The translations under genes and the position numbers were made by a program. Below the pieces are notes generated by a model. That model made no database searches and was not told where the DNA came from. It was given only the letters and a program-made list of their open reading frames with translations. A stretch of 64,000 bases of DNA from Microbacterium helvum. Lineage in GTDB: Bacteria; Actinomycetota; Actinomycetes; Actinomycetales; Microbacteriaceae. This document shows, one piece after another, positions 51,214 to 58,498 of the stretch. The stretch is taken from NCBI RefSeq assembly GCF_014779795.1, contig NZ_JACXZS010000001.1:372001-436000 (forward strand), read 5' to 3'. Numbering within the stretch: the stretch's first letter is position 1; every line of letters begins with the position of its first letter.

Positions 51214-51266
51214 CGCTGGGTGACTCCTTAGTGCAGCAATGCAGACATACGGACGGAGACGAACAC

Positions 51267-51301
51267 GAGCGGGGGCTGCCGCGTACGGCTTGCCCCCGCT
51301 C
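51267..51301 (-). terminator. Intercistronic hairpin after the binding-protein gene
   Basis: Ten-base arms (GAGCGGGGGC and complement) stand between the binding-protein stop (51335) and the ATPase start (51213), with no T-tract. Hairpins here commonly let the binding protein be made in excess by stabilising its message or by partial termination. Confidence 0.6.
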
Positions 51302-51334
51302 GCACTTCTCTTCTCTAGCCGACGGAATGTCGGA

Positions 51335-52345
51335 TCAGAAGCCCTTGCCCGCGTCGATCGCGGCCTGGCCGGCCTCCGGCGAGTCGAAGGTCTCACCCGG
51401 GACGACGATGGTCTTCTCGACCGTCTCGCCCGCGAGCGTGTCGTTGACAGCGTCCACGGCGAGGTCGCCGAAGAACGGGTTGTACTGGGCGACGAAGCTC
51501 AGGTCGCCGGCGGCGAGCGCCTCGAGGGCCGGAGTGGTGCCGTCGATCGTGGCGATCTTGACGTCGGTGCCCGGGACCAGGCCGGCGGCGGTCACCGCAG
51601 CAGCGGCGCCGATGCCCATCTCGTCGTTCTGAGCGAAGATGAACTGCAGGTCGGGGTTCTCCTTCAGGACGGTCTCGATGACCGACTTGCCCTCGTCAGC
51701 CGTCCAGTTCGCCGTCTGAGCGCCGATCTTGTTCCAGCCGTCGTGGCCTTCGATCGCGGCGTCGAAGCCCTCGTTGCGCTCGTTGACGACCGACAGGCCG
51801 GGCACACCCTCGAGCGTGTAGTAGTTGGCGCCCTCGGGGAAGGTCTCGACGGCCCAGTCGCCGACGGAGCCCGCGACCTTCACGTTGTCGGGGGCGATGC
51901 GGGTGACATAGAGGTCGTCGCTCGAGTCGACGCCGCGGTCGAGCAGGATGACGGGGATCTCTGCCTCTTCAGCCAGCTTGAGCGAGTCGTCCCAACCCGA
52001 TGCCTCGGTGGCGGTGAGCAGGATCACATCGACCTCGTCGTTGACGAACGTCGCGAAGGCGTCGAGCTGCGACTTCTGGTCGGTCGGGCTCGCGGCGGGA
52101 GCGTACTTCAGGTCGAAGCCGGCGTCCTCCGAGAACGCGTCCTTGATCGCCTGCTCGTTGGCGTTGCGCCAGCCGCCCTCGGGTCCGACGGCCACGAAGC
52201 CGACGGTCGTGAGCTCGCTGTCGCTGCCGCCGTCGCTGCCGCTGTCGGCGTTGTCGGCTGCGCCCGAGCAGCCCGCGAGGCTGAGCGCGAGCACGCCCGC
52301 GCCCACGAAGCCCAGCATCCCCAGCATGCGCTTCTTGTGTGCCAT
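51335..52345 (-). CDS. Sugar-binding lipoprotein, YtfQ-like
   Basis: A 336-residue lipoprotein. The signal peptide ends in the lipobox LAGC (Cys26), followed by a Ser/Gly/Asp-rich linker. The mature part follows the order of YtfQ-type galactofuranose-binding proteins: TVGFVAVGPEGGWRNANEQAI, DVILLTATEASGWDDSLKLA, IPVILLDRGVDSSDDLYVTRI, and IATIDGTTPALEALAAG. Next to araDBA, L-arabinofuranose is the likely ligand. AAGGAGGAG sits just upstream of ATG 52345. Confidence 0.9.
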   Translation of the reverse strand: MAHKKRMLGMLGFVGAGVLALSLAGCSGAADNADSGSDGGSDSELTTVGFVAVGPEGGWRNANEQAIKDAFSEDAGFDLKYAPAASPTDQKSQLDAFATFVNDEVDVILLTATEASGWDDSLKLAEEAEIPVILLDRGVDSSDDLYVTRIAPDNVKVAGSVGDWAVETFPEGANYYTLEGVPGLSVVNERNEGFDAAIEGHDGWNKIGAQTANWTADEGKSVIETVLKENPDLQFIFAQNDEMGIGAAAAVTAAGLVPGTDVKIATIDGTTPALEALAAGDLSFVAQYNPFFGDLAVDAVNDTLAGETVEKTIVVPGETFDSPEAGQAAIDAGKGF

Positions 52346-52396
52346 GTTCTCCTCCTTGAGAGACCGATCGGCGCCCTTCGCCGGCCGGAGAGTTGT

Positions 52397-52412
52397 GTGT
52401 CCCGCGGGACAC
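52397..52412. promoter_or_regulatory. Perfect 16-base palindrome in the ara operon leader
   Basis: GTGTCCCGCGGGACAC is a perfect palindrome located 52 bases upstream of the binding-protein start and about 20 bases beyond the proposed promoter's -10. It may be a second operator for a LacI or another regulator, or a leader hairpin. Confidence 0.5.
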
Positions 52413-52432
52413 TCTCGGTATGTGCGGTACCC

Positions 52433-52461
52433 ATTGTGCGCGCTAACATCTCCTAATGCAA
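52433..52461 (-). promoter_or_regulatory. ara operon promoter with LacI-type operator
   Basis: On the minus strand TTGCAT (52461-52456) and CACAAT (52438-52433) are 17 bases apart and form a good -35/-10 pair. The dyad TGTTAGCGCGCACA (52448-52435), with pattern TGTnnGCGCnnACA, lies between them and overlaps the -10. This is where a repressor would block initiation. The LacI gene encoded just upstream is the natural candidate. The GCGC centre is typical of LacI-family sites. Confidence 0.6.
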
Positions 52462-52555
52462 GCGCGAGACGGGTATCTGTTACGTTTCCGTTACCGCGAA
52501 CATCGCGGAGTGCGTTCCGCTGCTCGGTCGAGGCGTCCGTTCTGTCCGGCGTGTC

Positions 52556-53578
52556 TCAGATCCGTGCGCGCGCCGTTGACGACCGCACCACCAGCTGCGG
52601 CTCGATCATGTGGTGCTGAATGCCCTCTTCGCCTTCGATCGCGGCGATGATCTGGTCGAGCGCGAGCTCGCCGAGCGAGGCGAAGTCCTGCCGGACCGTG
52701 GTGAGCGGCGGAAGGAAGTGTCGCGCATCGGGCAGGTCGTCGAAGCCCACGACGCTGACGTCCTGCGGCACGCGCAGACCCCGTTCCGACAGCCCGTGCA
52801 CGAGCCCCAAGGCCATCTGGTCATTCGCGGCGAAGATCGCGGTGACGTCGCCGGGGGTGAAGCCGCGGCCGAACTCGTAGCCGCAGTCCGAGGTCCAGTC
52901 GCCGGCGATCACCGGCCCGATCGGCAGGCCGGCCAGAGCGAGAGCGTCGCGCCAGCCGCCGTCGCGTTCTCGGGCGTCATACCAATCCAGCGGGCCGGCA
53001 AGGTGCAGGATCGAGCGGTGGCCGCGCTCGATGAGATGGTTGACTGCGAGCGTCGCGCCCGCGCGCTGGTCGACGGCCACCGTGTGCCAGGCTGCGTCTT
53101 GTTCGGCCTTGACCACGATCGTGGGCAGACCGGTCGTCTGCTTGCGCAGCAGGTCCAGCGATGAGGCGCGGGGGGCGATCACGCAGAGCGCGTCCACGCC
53201 GTGCGTGACGAGCTCCACCACACCGACATCGATCTGGGAGTCCTCTTCGTCCGAGATCGAGAACGCGCTGATCGCGTATCCCACATTGCGCGCGGCTGAC
53301 TCGAGAGCGCGGAGTGTGCTGTTCGGCCCATACTGCACGGGACTGTCGACCAGCACCCCGATTCGCATCGCACGGCGCGTCGCCAGGGCACGAGCGATCG
53401 AGCTGCGGGTGTAGTTCATCTCTTCGATGGCCTGCAGCACACGCTCGCGAGTCGACGCCCGGATGTTCGGGTGCCCGTTGAGCACCCGCGAGACGGTCAT
53501 GTGCGACACGCCGGCACGCTTCGCGACATCGTAGATACTCGGTCGCTGCCACCCCGGTCGCGTGGTGTTCTCCGCCAT
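52556..53578 (-). CDS. LacI family transcriptional regulator, probable arabinose-locus repressor
   Basis: A 340-residue LacI protein. The N-terminal HTH with hinge reads SIYDVAKRAGVSHMTVSRVLNGHPNI, and the hinge helix region ARALATRRAMRIGVLVD leads into a periplasmic-binding-protein-like effector domain. It ends MIEPQLVVRSSTARARI, as expected for this family. It is 210 bases upstream of the transporter genes and on the same strand. Its effector is probably L-arabinose or a phosphorylated intermediate. The dyads at 52435-52448 and 52397-52412 are its likely sites. Confidence 0.9.
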   Translation of the reverse strand: MAENTTRPGWQRPSIYDVAKRAGVSHMTVSRVLNGHPNIRASTRERVLQAIEEMNYTRSSIARALATRRAMRIGVLVDSPVQYGPNSTLRALESAARNVGYAISAFSISDEEDSQIDVGVVELVTHGVDALCVIAPRASSLDLLRKQTTGLPTIVVKAEQDAAWHTVAVDQRAGATLAVNHLIERGHRSILHLAGPLDWYDARERDGGWRDALALAGLPIGPVIAGDWTSDCGYEFGRGFTPGDVTAIFAANDQMALGLVHGLSERGLRVPQDVSVVGFDDLPDARHFLPPLTTVRQDFASLGELALDQIIAAIEGEEGIQHHMIEPQLVVRSSTARARI

Positions 53579-53638
53579 CGACCTACATCCATTCGTCTTT
53601 CACGTCTTGCCGCCCGAAGGGGCATCCAGCCGAGTCAC

Positions 53639-54016
53639 TCAGCGAGGCGAGGCGAGCTGACCGGCCGGAGTCCTCGGCTCCTTCGAGCCGCCGTCCGCCT
53701 TCGGACCCTTCGCGCCCTGTCCGCATACTAAGGGGTTCACTCCCCCCAGCCAGGGGTCCACGCCGCACAGCGGAATGCGCGGGCCCTTGCACCCGGGCTT
53801 GTCCGGCCGCCCGGGCCGCGGCTTCACACCTGACTCCGGGACCTCGCGCCCTCGGCATCGATCGTCCAGTGGCGTGATGGTGACAGAGATGCTCACGGTG
53901 CCGTCCGACTGCGCGCCCGGATCCGGTTCGGCGGCGCGCGAAGCACCCGGCGTCAGCAGTGCCGACGTCAGCACCAGCGCGAGGACGGGCGCCAGCAGCC
54001 GCACTCCCGGAGTCAC
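53639..54016 (-). CDS. Small secreted protein of the WxL/DUF916-like operon
   Basis: A 125-residue exported protein starting at GTG 54016, overlapping the stop of the DUF916-like gene (GTGA). The signal peptide is VTPGVRLLAPVLALVLTSAL... ending in SRAAEP. The mature part begins with a beta-strand-like TVSISVTITPL. It then becomes Pro/Gly/Lys-rich with three Cys (DDRCRGRE, GCKG, LCGVD, VCGQ), suggesting disulfides. I recognise no domain. Its place in the operon suggests a role in cell-surface assembly. Confidence 0.65.
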   Translation of the reverse strand: MTPGVRLLAPVLALVLTSALLTPGASRAAEPDPGAQSDGTVSISVTITPLDDRCRGREVPESGVKPRPGRPDKPGCKGPRIPLCGVDPWLGGVNPLVCGQGAKGPKADGGSKEPRTPAGQLASPR

Positions 54017-55089
54017 GGAAGCCTCGACTCCGCGACCTCGCGGCGGCCGGCCTCGCGCGCCTCTTCGAGCAGGGCGTCCAAACGGCCGCGGGAACGACCT
54101 CGGCGCCACACGAGCGCTGCCGCCAGCATCCCGACTCCCAAGACCACGAGCAGCTGCGGCCAGGGCATCGCCCACGCGGTCGCATCGGCTCGCATCGCGG
54201 CAAGGGTCGGAGCCTCACCGCTGACGACGATGACCTCCGGCTCGAGGTCGATCGCGACGGGAACGACGAACTGCGGCCAGACACCGTCGATCTCGACGGT
54301 GAAGTGCCGCGCGTCGCCCGAGAGCAGCTCCTGTGGCTCATCCTGCGGAGGGAAGTCGACCTGGCGTCCATCCGCCGTCACGACGCCGGCGATGCGCAGT
54401 CGGGTGTTCCCCGTGTTCACGACGTCGAATTCGACGCGAAGCCGTCCCGGCGCGACGGGATTCCAGGCCGTCAGATAGGCGGTCTCGATCTTGTCGACGA
54501 CAGCGCTCGGCGAGAGCTCACCGGTCACCCTCGTCATCACCCTGAAGCCGACGCGACTCTCGACGCCGACGGTGGCCCCCGCGTCGTCGGCGCCTGTCGA
54601 AGAGATCGACGCGGCGACACCGGCGGCGTGGTCGCCGGGCTCGGCGTCATCGGGAACGCGGATCATGAGAGCGACCACGGCCGTCTCGCCGGCAGCAACC
54701 GTGACCGACTCGGGCAATTGGATCCACCTGCCGGCCGCAGTGGACTCCTGGCCTGCGGGGAGGATGTTGAAGCGACCGTTCTCGTTGAAGTATCCATCCG
54801 CGGCGGTGAGCCGGAACGTCACGTCATGATCGCTGAAGTTTCGCACGGCGAGATGCTCCTGCGCACTCTCGCCAGGGTCGAGGGTCTGCTCGATCCAGGG
54901 CCGCCCGTCGGGCCCGTTCTCGTCGGCGGGCTGCACCGACCAGGTCACCGAGCCGTCGTCGGCGGCTGCCGCCGCGCCCGCCGACAACTGCAGCGGGAGC
55001 ACGACACCGGCGATCGCCGCGATCGCCGCTGTCAGCGCGGAGGCCCGAAGCACGGATGCCCGAAGGGCGGATGATGCACGATGGATCAC
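54013..55089 (-). CDS. DUF916-like (WxL-interacting) membrane-anchored protein
   Basis: A 358-residue exported protein. The signal peptide (about 1-40) precedes the DUF916/PGBD region: VTWSVQPADENGPDGRPWIEQTLDPGES, ending before the conserved LAVRNFSDHDVTFRLTAADGYF. A second Ig-like domain follows, then a C-terminal TM (WPQLLVVLGVGMLAAALVW) and a basic cytoplasmic tail. Such proteins accompany WxL surface proteins in Gram-positives. GTG 55089 after GAGGA is preferred to GTG 55137, which would begin inside a strong hairpin. Confidence 0.82.
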   Translation of the reverse strand: MIHRASSALRASVLRASALTAAIAAIAGVVLPLQLSAGAAAAADDGSVTWSVQPADENGPDGRPWIEQTLDPGESAQEHLAVRNFSDHDVTFRLTAADGYFNENGRFNILPAGQESTAAGRWIQLPESVTVAAGETAVVALMIRVPDDAEPGDHAAGVAASISSTGADDAGATVGVESRVGFRVMTRVTGELSPSAVVDKIETAYLTAWNPVAPGRLRVEFDVVNTGNTRLRIAGVVTADGRQVDFPPQDEPQELLSGDARHFTVEIDGVWPQFVVPVAIDLEPEVIVVSGEAPTLAAMRADATAWAMPWPQLLVVLGVGMLAAALVWRRGRSRGRLDALLEEAREAGRREVAESRLP

Positions 55090-55116
55090 GGCGGATGTCC
55101 TCGGTGAAATGTCGAC

Positions 55117-55143
55117 GGGGCCGTGGGTCACCCCCACGGCCCC
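55117..55143 (-). terminator. Intercistronic hairpin in the surface operon
   Basis: Arms GGGGCCGTGGG and its complement (11 bases) with a 5-base loop sit between the surface-protein stop (55155) and the DUF916-like start (55089). It may partly terminate transcription, so that the surface protein is made in excess over the membrane partner. Confidence 0.6.
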
Positions 55144-55154
55144 GTCCGCACAGA

Positions 55155-55799
55155 CTATTCGAACAGCGAGAGGGTCAGCACGGAGGTGTACGCACCGGGT
55201 GCCGTGTCGACCGGGACCTTGAGGAACAGGTCCGCGTCAGCCGCCCACGAGTCGGACACGGCCTGTGCCGAGCCCGAGCCGTTCAGCGTCATCGCGAGAA
55301 GCTCGGGACCCGCGACGCCTTCGAGACCCACGTTGTTCGGGCCGTCATCGAGGACCGTGTCCACGGTGTCACCCGCCAGGACTTCATAGGTCTCACCGGG
55401 ATCGACGACGCGGGGCACCCAGCCGAGATACCCGGCGGAGATGTCGGGCTGGCCGCCGCCGTCGGTCGAGACGAACGCGCTGGCCTGGCCGAGCACTGCC
55501 CACGCCGCACCCTCAGGGATCGAGGTGCGCGTGTCGGACACGGTCACCGACGGAAGGGTGCCCGTGAACTTCCGCTCGGTCGGATCGTCGGAATCGACCT
55601 CGGCGAGCGTGGTCGCGTCATCGGCCACGGTCATCGCCAGCGTGCCCGGTCCGGTCAGCTCCTCGATCACGACATTCACGTCGACGTCGTCGGTCTGCTG
55701 CTCTTCATCGGCGAAGGCCGCGCCCGCGACCCCCGCCAGGAGGATGCCCCCGAGCGTCGCCACCGCGACGCGGGAAGTGACCGCCTTCCTCATCTTCAT
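55155..55799 (-). CDS. WxL-like surface protein
   Basis: A 214-residue exported protein. The signal peptide ends in AGAAFADEE. The mature chain is acidic, with beta-strand character and a C-terminal WxL-like domain ending AYTSVLTLSLFE. A WxL-type VPR pattern (GWVPRVVDPGETYEV) and SWAADADLFLKVPVDTAPG lie in the second half. ATG 55799 follows GGAG by 6 bases; ATG 55811 is possible. It is the first gene of the three-gene surface operon and probably docks to the DUF916-like protein at the cell wall. Confidence 0.78.
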   Translation of the reverse strand: MKMRKAVTSRVAVATLGGILLAGVAGAAFADEEQQTDDVDVNVVIEELTGPGTLAMTVADDATTLAEVDSDDPTERKFTGTLPSVTVSDTRTSIPEGAAWAVLGQASAFVSTDGGGQPDISAGYLGWVPRVVDPGETYEVLAGDTVDTVLDDGPNNVGLEGVAGPELLAMTLNGSGSAQAVSDSWAADADLFLKVPVDTAPGAYTSVLTLSLFE

Positions 55800-55858
55800 C
55801 GCTTTCTCCATTTCTCCGGCCGGCCTCCATGCCTCCGGATATGCGTTCGGCTGATCTC

Positions 55859-55887
55859 ATGTTAGCGAGAACAGTTACCGAGAACAA
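55859..55887 (-). promoter_or_regulatory. Promoter with tandem 13-base direct repeat
   Basis: GTTAGCGAGAACA (55861-55873) and GTTACCGAGAACA (55874-55886) are direct repeats with one difference. On the minus strand they include a -35-like TTGTTC (55887-55882) and -10-like TAACAT (55864-55859), 17 bases apart, upstream of the surface operon. The repeats could be a two-site activator or repressor target. Confidence 0.5.
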
Positions 55888-55908
55888 GACTTCTCGGCGC
55901 TCTATGGA

Positions 55909-55948
55909 CACCATCCGGGGGGACGCGCGTTCGTCCCCCCGGATGGTG
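55909..55948 (-). terminator. Strong terminator after the first GH43 gene
   Basis: Perfect 17-base arms with six consecutive G/C pairs (CACCATCCGGGGGGACG and complement) and a 6-base loop stand 11 bases after the GH43 stop on the minus strand. It separates the enzyme genes from the surface operon. Confidence 0.8.
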
Positions 55949-55959
55949 GTCTCGCGTGG

Positions 55960-58404
55960 CTAGCCGCAGGTGGCCGCCGGGTACTCCACCGAGACGGGGC
56001 TGCCCGTCGCGGGCGTCACCGTGACCTGTCCGGCGGGGATGCCGGCGGCCCGGGTGGTGAACGCCTGAGCCACCGACTTGCCCGCCGCGACCACGACGTT
56101 CTGCTTCGATCCGTAGGGCGTGGTCACCGCGACCGAGACGGCCTCGTCCGTCGGGTTCGCGATGGTGGCGACCAGCACGACCTTTCCGGCGACGCACCGT
56201 GTCGATGTGGTGACCTGCACCGCAGGCGTGGCGGCACCCTGGACGAACGACCAGTTGTCGACCTGAACCAGACGCTGGCCCTCGGGCCCGTGGAACACGA
56301 AGAACACATCGTGCACTCCGCTCGCACCGGTCACCTCGGCGGACACCTCGCCCCATTCGCCGACCGCGGTGTCCACCGGGATCGTGGCCACCGCGGGGCC
56401 GGTCTCGGAGTCCAGCCGGACTTCGATCGAGCCACCTTCGACCAGCGGCTTGACCCGGGCCGTCACCGTGGCAGCGCCGTCCGCGAAGTCGGCCTGCGAG
56501 ATGCCGGTGAAGTCGCCGTCGTCGATGTTGGTGAGGACCGTGTTCCCGCCGCCGTTGTGCTCGGGGAACTCGACCGCGGGCGCATCGACGCCCTCAGTGC
56601 GAACACCGAGCTGCCAGGCGAGCGTCTCAGCCTCGAACGTCCGGTATGGATCGAAGTTCTGGATCTGGTCGACCCCGGCGTTCGTGCCCACGACCTCCTT
56701 GATGGTGCCGTCCTCGTTGAACTCGAGCTCGTCGAGGTGCACGCTGCGGTAGTTCACGACGCGTCCGCCGTTGAGCTCGCGACCCCACTCCAGACCGGCG
56801 ACCTGGGTGTGGTACGCGAAGTACGTCTTGCCCTTGTACTCGAACATGTCGGAGTGGTTGTTGCCACCCGACCCCGGGAACCACTTGCCGTGGGACGCGA
56901 ACGCCGTGCCGGCGAACTTGTCGCGCGTCAGGTTCATCGGGTCGTCGGTCACCATATACGCGATCTCACCCTGCCCGGGATACAGCTGGCCCGGGAGCTT
57001 GAAGCCGGCGTATGTGGGGTTGTTCACCGCGAAGTTCGACGAGTAGGAGTAGTAGTACTTGCCGTCGTGCTTGAACATCGACGACGCCTCGAACATGCCC
57101 GGCCCGTCGATGACGGTGATGCCCGACCCGGTCGGGTCCGCCAGCTTGGTCGGGTCGTTCTCGTCGAGCTTGACCACGCGCGTCGACTTGGGGTGAGCCG
57201 GGTCTCTGGGGCCGAAATCCCAGTTGCCGCCGAAGTAGAGGTACGGCTGCTCATCATCGTCGATGAAGATCTCCGGGTCGAACAGCCACATCCCCGACGG
57301 GAACTGGACCGGGTTGCCCTGCGAGATCAGCATCTTGCCGTTCGGATCCGTCCAGCCGCTCACCGGCGAGTCGCCGACGATCACACCGGTGCCGGCACCG
57401 CCGTTGCAGAAATAGAGGTAGACCTCTTCGTGACCGTCGCCGTCGAAGTCCGCCGAGACGGCCGCCGGGGCCCACGAGTTGCCCGCCCACTTCGCGACGC
57501 CGTCCAGCCCCGCGACGGGAACCTCACCGTGGTCGACCCAGTTCACCATGTCGTCGGTCGAGATGACGTTCAGGTGGGTGATGCGGTCGTACCCGCCGTC
57601 CTGGACAGGCAGACCGTTCGCCTGCTTCGTCGCCGTACGGTACTGCTGGTCGTCGCTCGTGGAGTAGATGTACAGGCGGCCGTTGAACACCACGTGGTGC
57701 GGGTCGGCGCCGAACTTGTGACCCATCAGCGGGTTGTGGTCGCCCACGGGCTTGGTCTGGATCTGTTCGACCGCCAGTTCGCCGTCGGGGGCAGGCTCTT
57801 CGAGGTCGCCCGGGTTCAGCATCTCGAGACTCACATCGTCGATGAGGAACGGCACCGTCGACGACCACGGCGTCTCGAACTGGAAGTAGCTGAACACCGC
57901 GGACACGCTGTCTGCCGTGTAGTACGAAGACTGCTCCGGAATGAAGTCGAGGGTGTAGGTCTGCCAGCCGCCCTGCGGCAGGGACTTGATGGCGTTCGCC
58001 GCAGCCACGCACGCGCCCGAAGCGGGGCAGAACGCGAACCCGAACGGCTCGGTCGCCGCACCGTCGGTGTGCTTCACCTTGGCGGTGACGCGGTACTCGG
58101 CATCGTGGTCCAGCGGCTCAGTCAGGCTGCCGCGCAGGCCGTTCCAGAAATTGGCGCGACCTGACAGCGAGCCACTGGCTGCGCCGGATGCCGCATCGGT
58201 GCTCAGCGTGAATGTCGCGCCGCTGGTGGACCAGCCGGTGGTGCCCGACTCGAATCCGGGGTTCGCGACGATGTTGGTGCCCGCCGCCGCCGACGGCAGC
58301 CCCGGAAGTGCGACGAGCGCCGATACCGTCAGCGCCGCAGCGCCCACCGCCGCCAGGATGCGACTTCGGGGCCTTCTGCGTGCACGAGCCACTTGTGATG
58401 ACAT
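55960..58404 (-). CDS. Secreted GH43 arabinanase/arabinofuranosidase with CBM modules and shared C-terminal module
   Basis: An 814-residue secreted enzyme. Signal peptide 1-40; CBM4/22-like domain about 43-195 (NPGFESGTTGW); GH43 propeller about 225-570 with the triad Asp234 (GADPHHV), Asp376 (FDPEIF) and Glu439 (FEASSMF). A CBM6-like domain follows at 585-722 (TFEAETLAWQLG). The last 84 residues, from TSTRCVAGKV to PAATCG, are the module also found on the next two enzymes. ATG 58404 lies 6 bases after AAGGAG. Predicted substrate: arabinose-containing plant glycans. Confidence 0.9.
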   Translation of the reverse strand: MSSQVARARRRPRSRILAAVGAAALTVSALVALPGLPSAAAGTNIVANPGFESGTTGWSTSGATFTLSTDAASGAASGSLSGRANFWNGLRGSLTEPLDHDAEYRVTAKVKHTDGAATEPFGFAFCPASGACVAAANAIKSLPQGGWQTYTLDFIPEQSSYYTADSVSAVFSYFQFETPWSSTVPFLIDDVSLEMLNPGDLEEPAPDGELAVEQIQTKPVGDHNPLMGHKFGADPHHVVFNGRLYIYSTSDDQQYRTATKQANGLPVQDGGYDRITHLNVISTDDMVNWVDHGEVPVAGLDGVAKWAGNSWAPAAVSADFDGDGHEEVYLYFCNGGAGTGVIVGDSPVSGWTDPNGKMLISQGNPVQFPSGMWLFDPEIFIDDDEQPYLYFGGNWDFGPRDPAHPKSTRVVKLDENDPTKLADPTGSGITVIDGPGMFEASSMFKHDGKYYYSYSSNFAVNNPTYAGFKLPGQLYPGQGEIAYMVTDDPMNLTRDKFAGTAFASHGKWFPGSGGNNHSDMFEYKGKTYFAYHTQVAGLEWGRELNGGRVVNYRSVHLDELEFNEDGTIKEVVGTNAGVDQIQNFDPYRTFEAETLAWQLGVRTEGVDAPAVEFPEHNGGGNTVLTNIDDGDFTGISQADFADGAATVTARVKPLVEGGSIEVRLDSETGPAVATIPVDTAVGEWGEVSAEVTGASGVHDVFFVFHGPEGQRLVQVDNWSFVQGAATPAVQVTTSTRCVAGKVVLVATIANPTDEAVSVAVTTPYGSKQNVVVAAGKSVAQAFTTRAAGIPAGQVTVTPATGSPVSVEYPAATCG

Positions 58405-58464
58405 CTTCATCTCCTTCGTTCATCGGTTGTCCACTGCTTCGCCGGTCGCAGACACGCCGCGACC

Positions 58465-58495
58465 GGCGGGGCGCCGACGACGTCGGCGCCCCGCC
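58465..58495 (-). terminator. Terminator hairpin after the second GH43 gene
   Basis: Arms GGCGGGGCGCCGA and complement (13 bases) with loop CGACG lie 4 bases after the stop on the minus strand. A smaller 8-base-arm hairpin (CCGGTCGC) overlaps at 58442-58466. The first GH43 gene starts 60 bases on, so its expression may need read-through or its own weak promoter. Confidence 0.75.
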
Positions 58496-58498
58496 AGG

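Noticed and set aside
55089-55137. Start of the DUF916-like gene at GTG 55137
   Set aside because: That codon sits inside a strong hairpin (55117-55143), and the extra residues do not look like a signal peptide start. GTG 55089 has a GAGGA site and begins the signal peptide.
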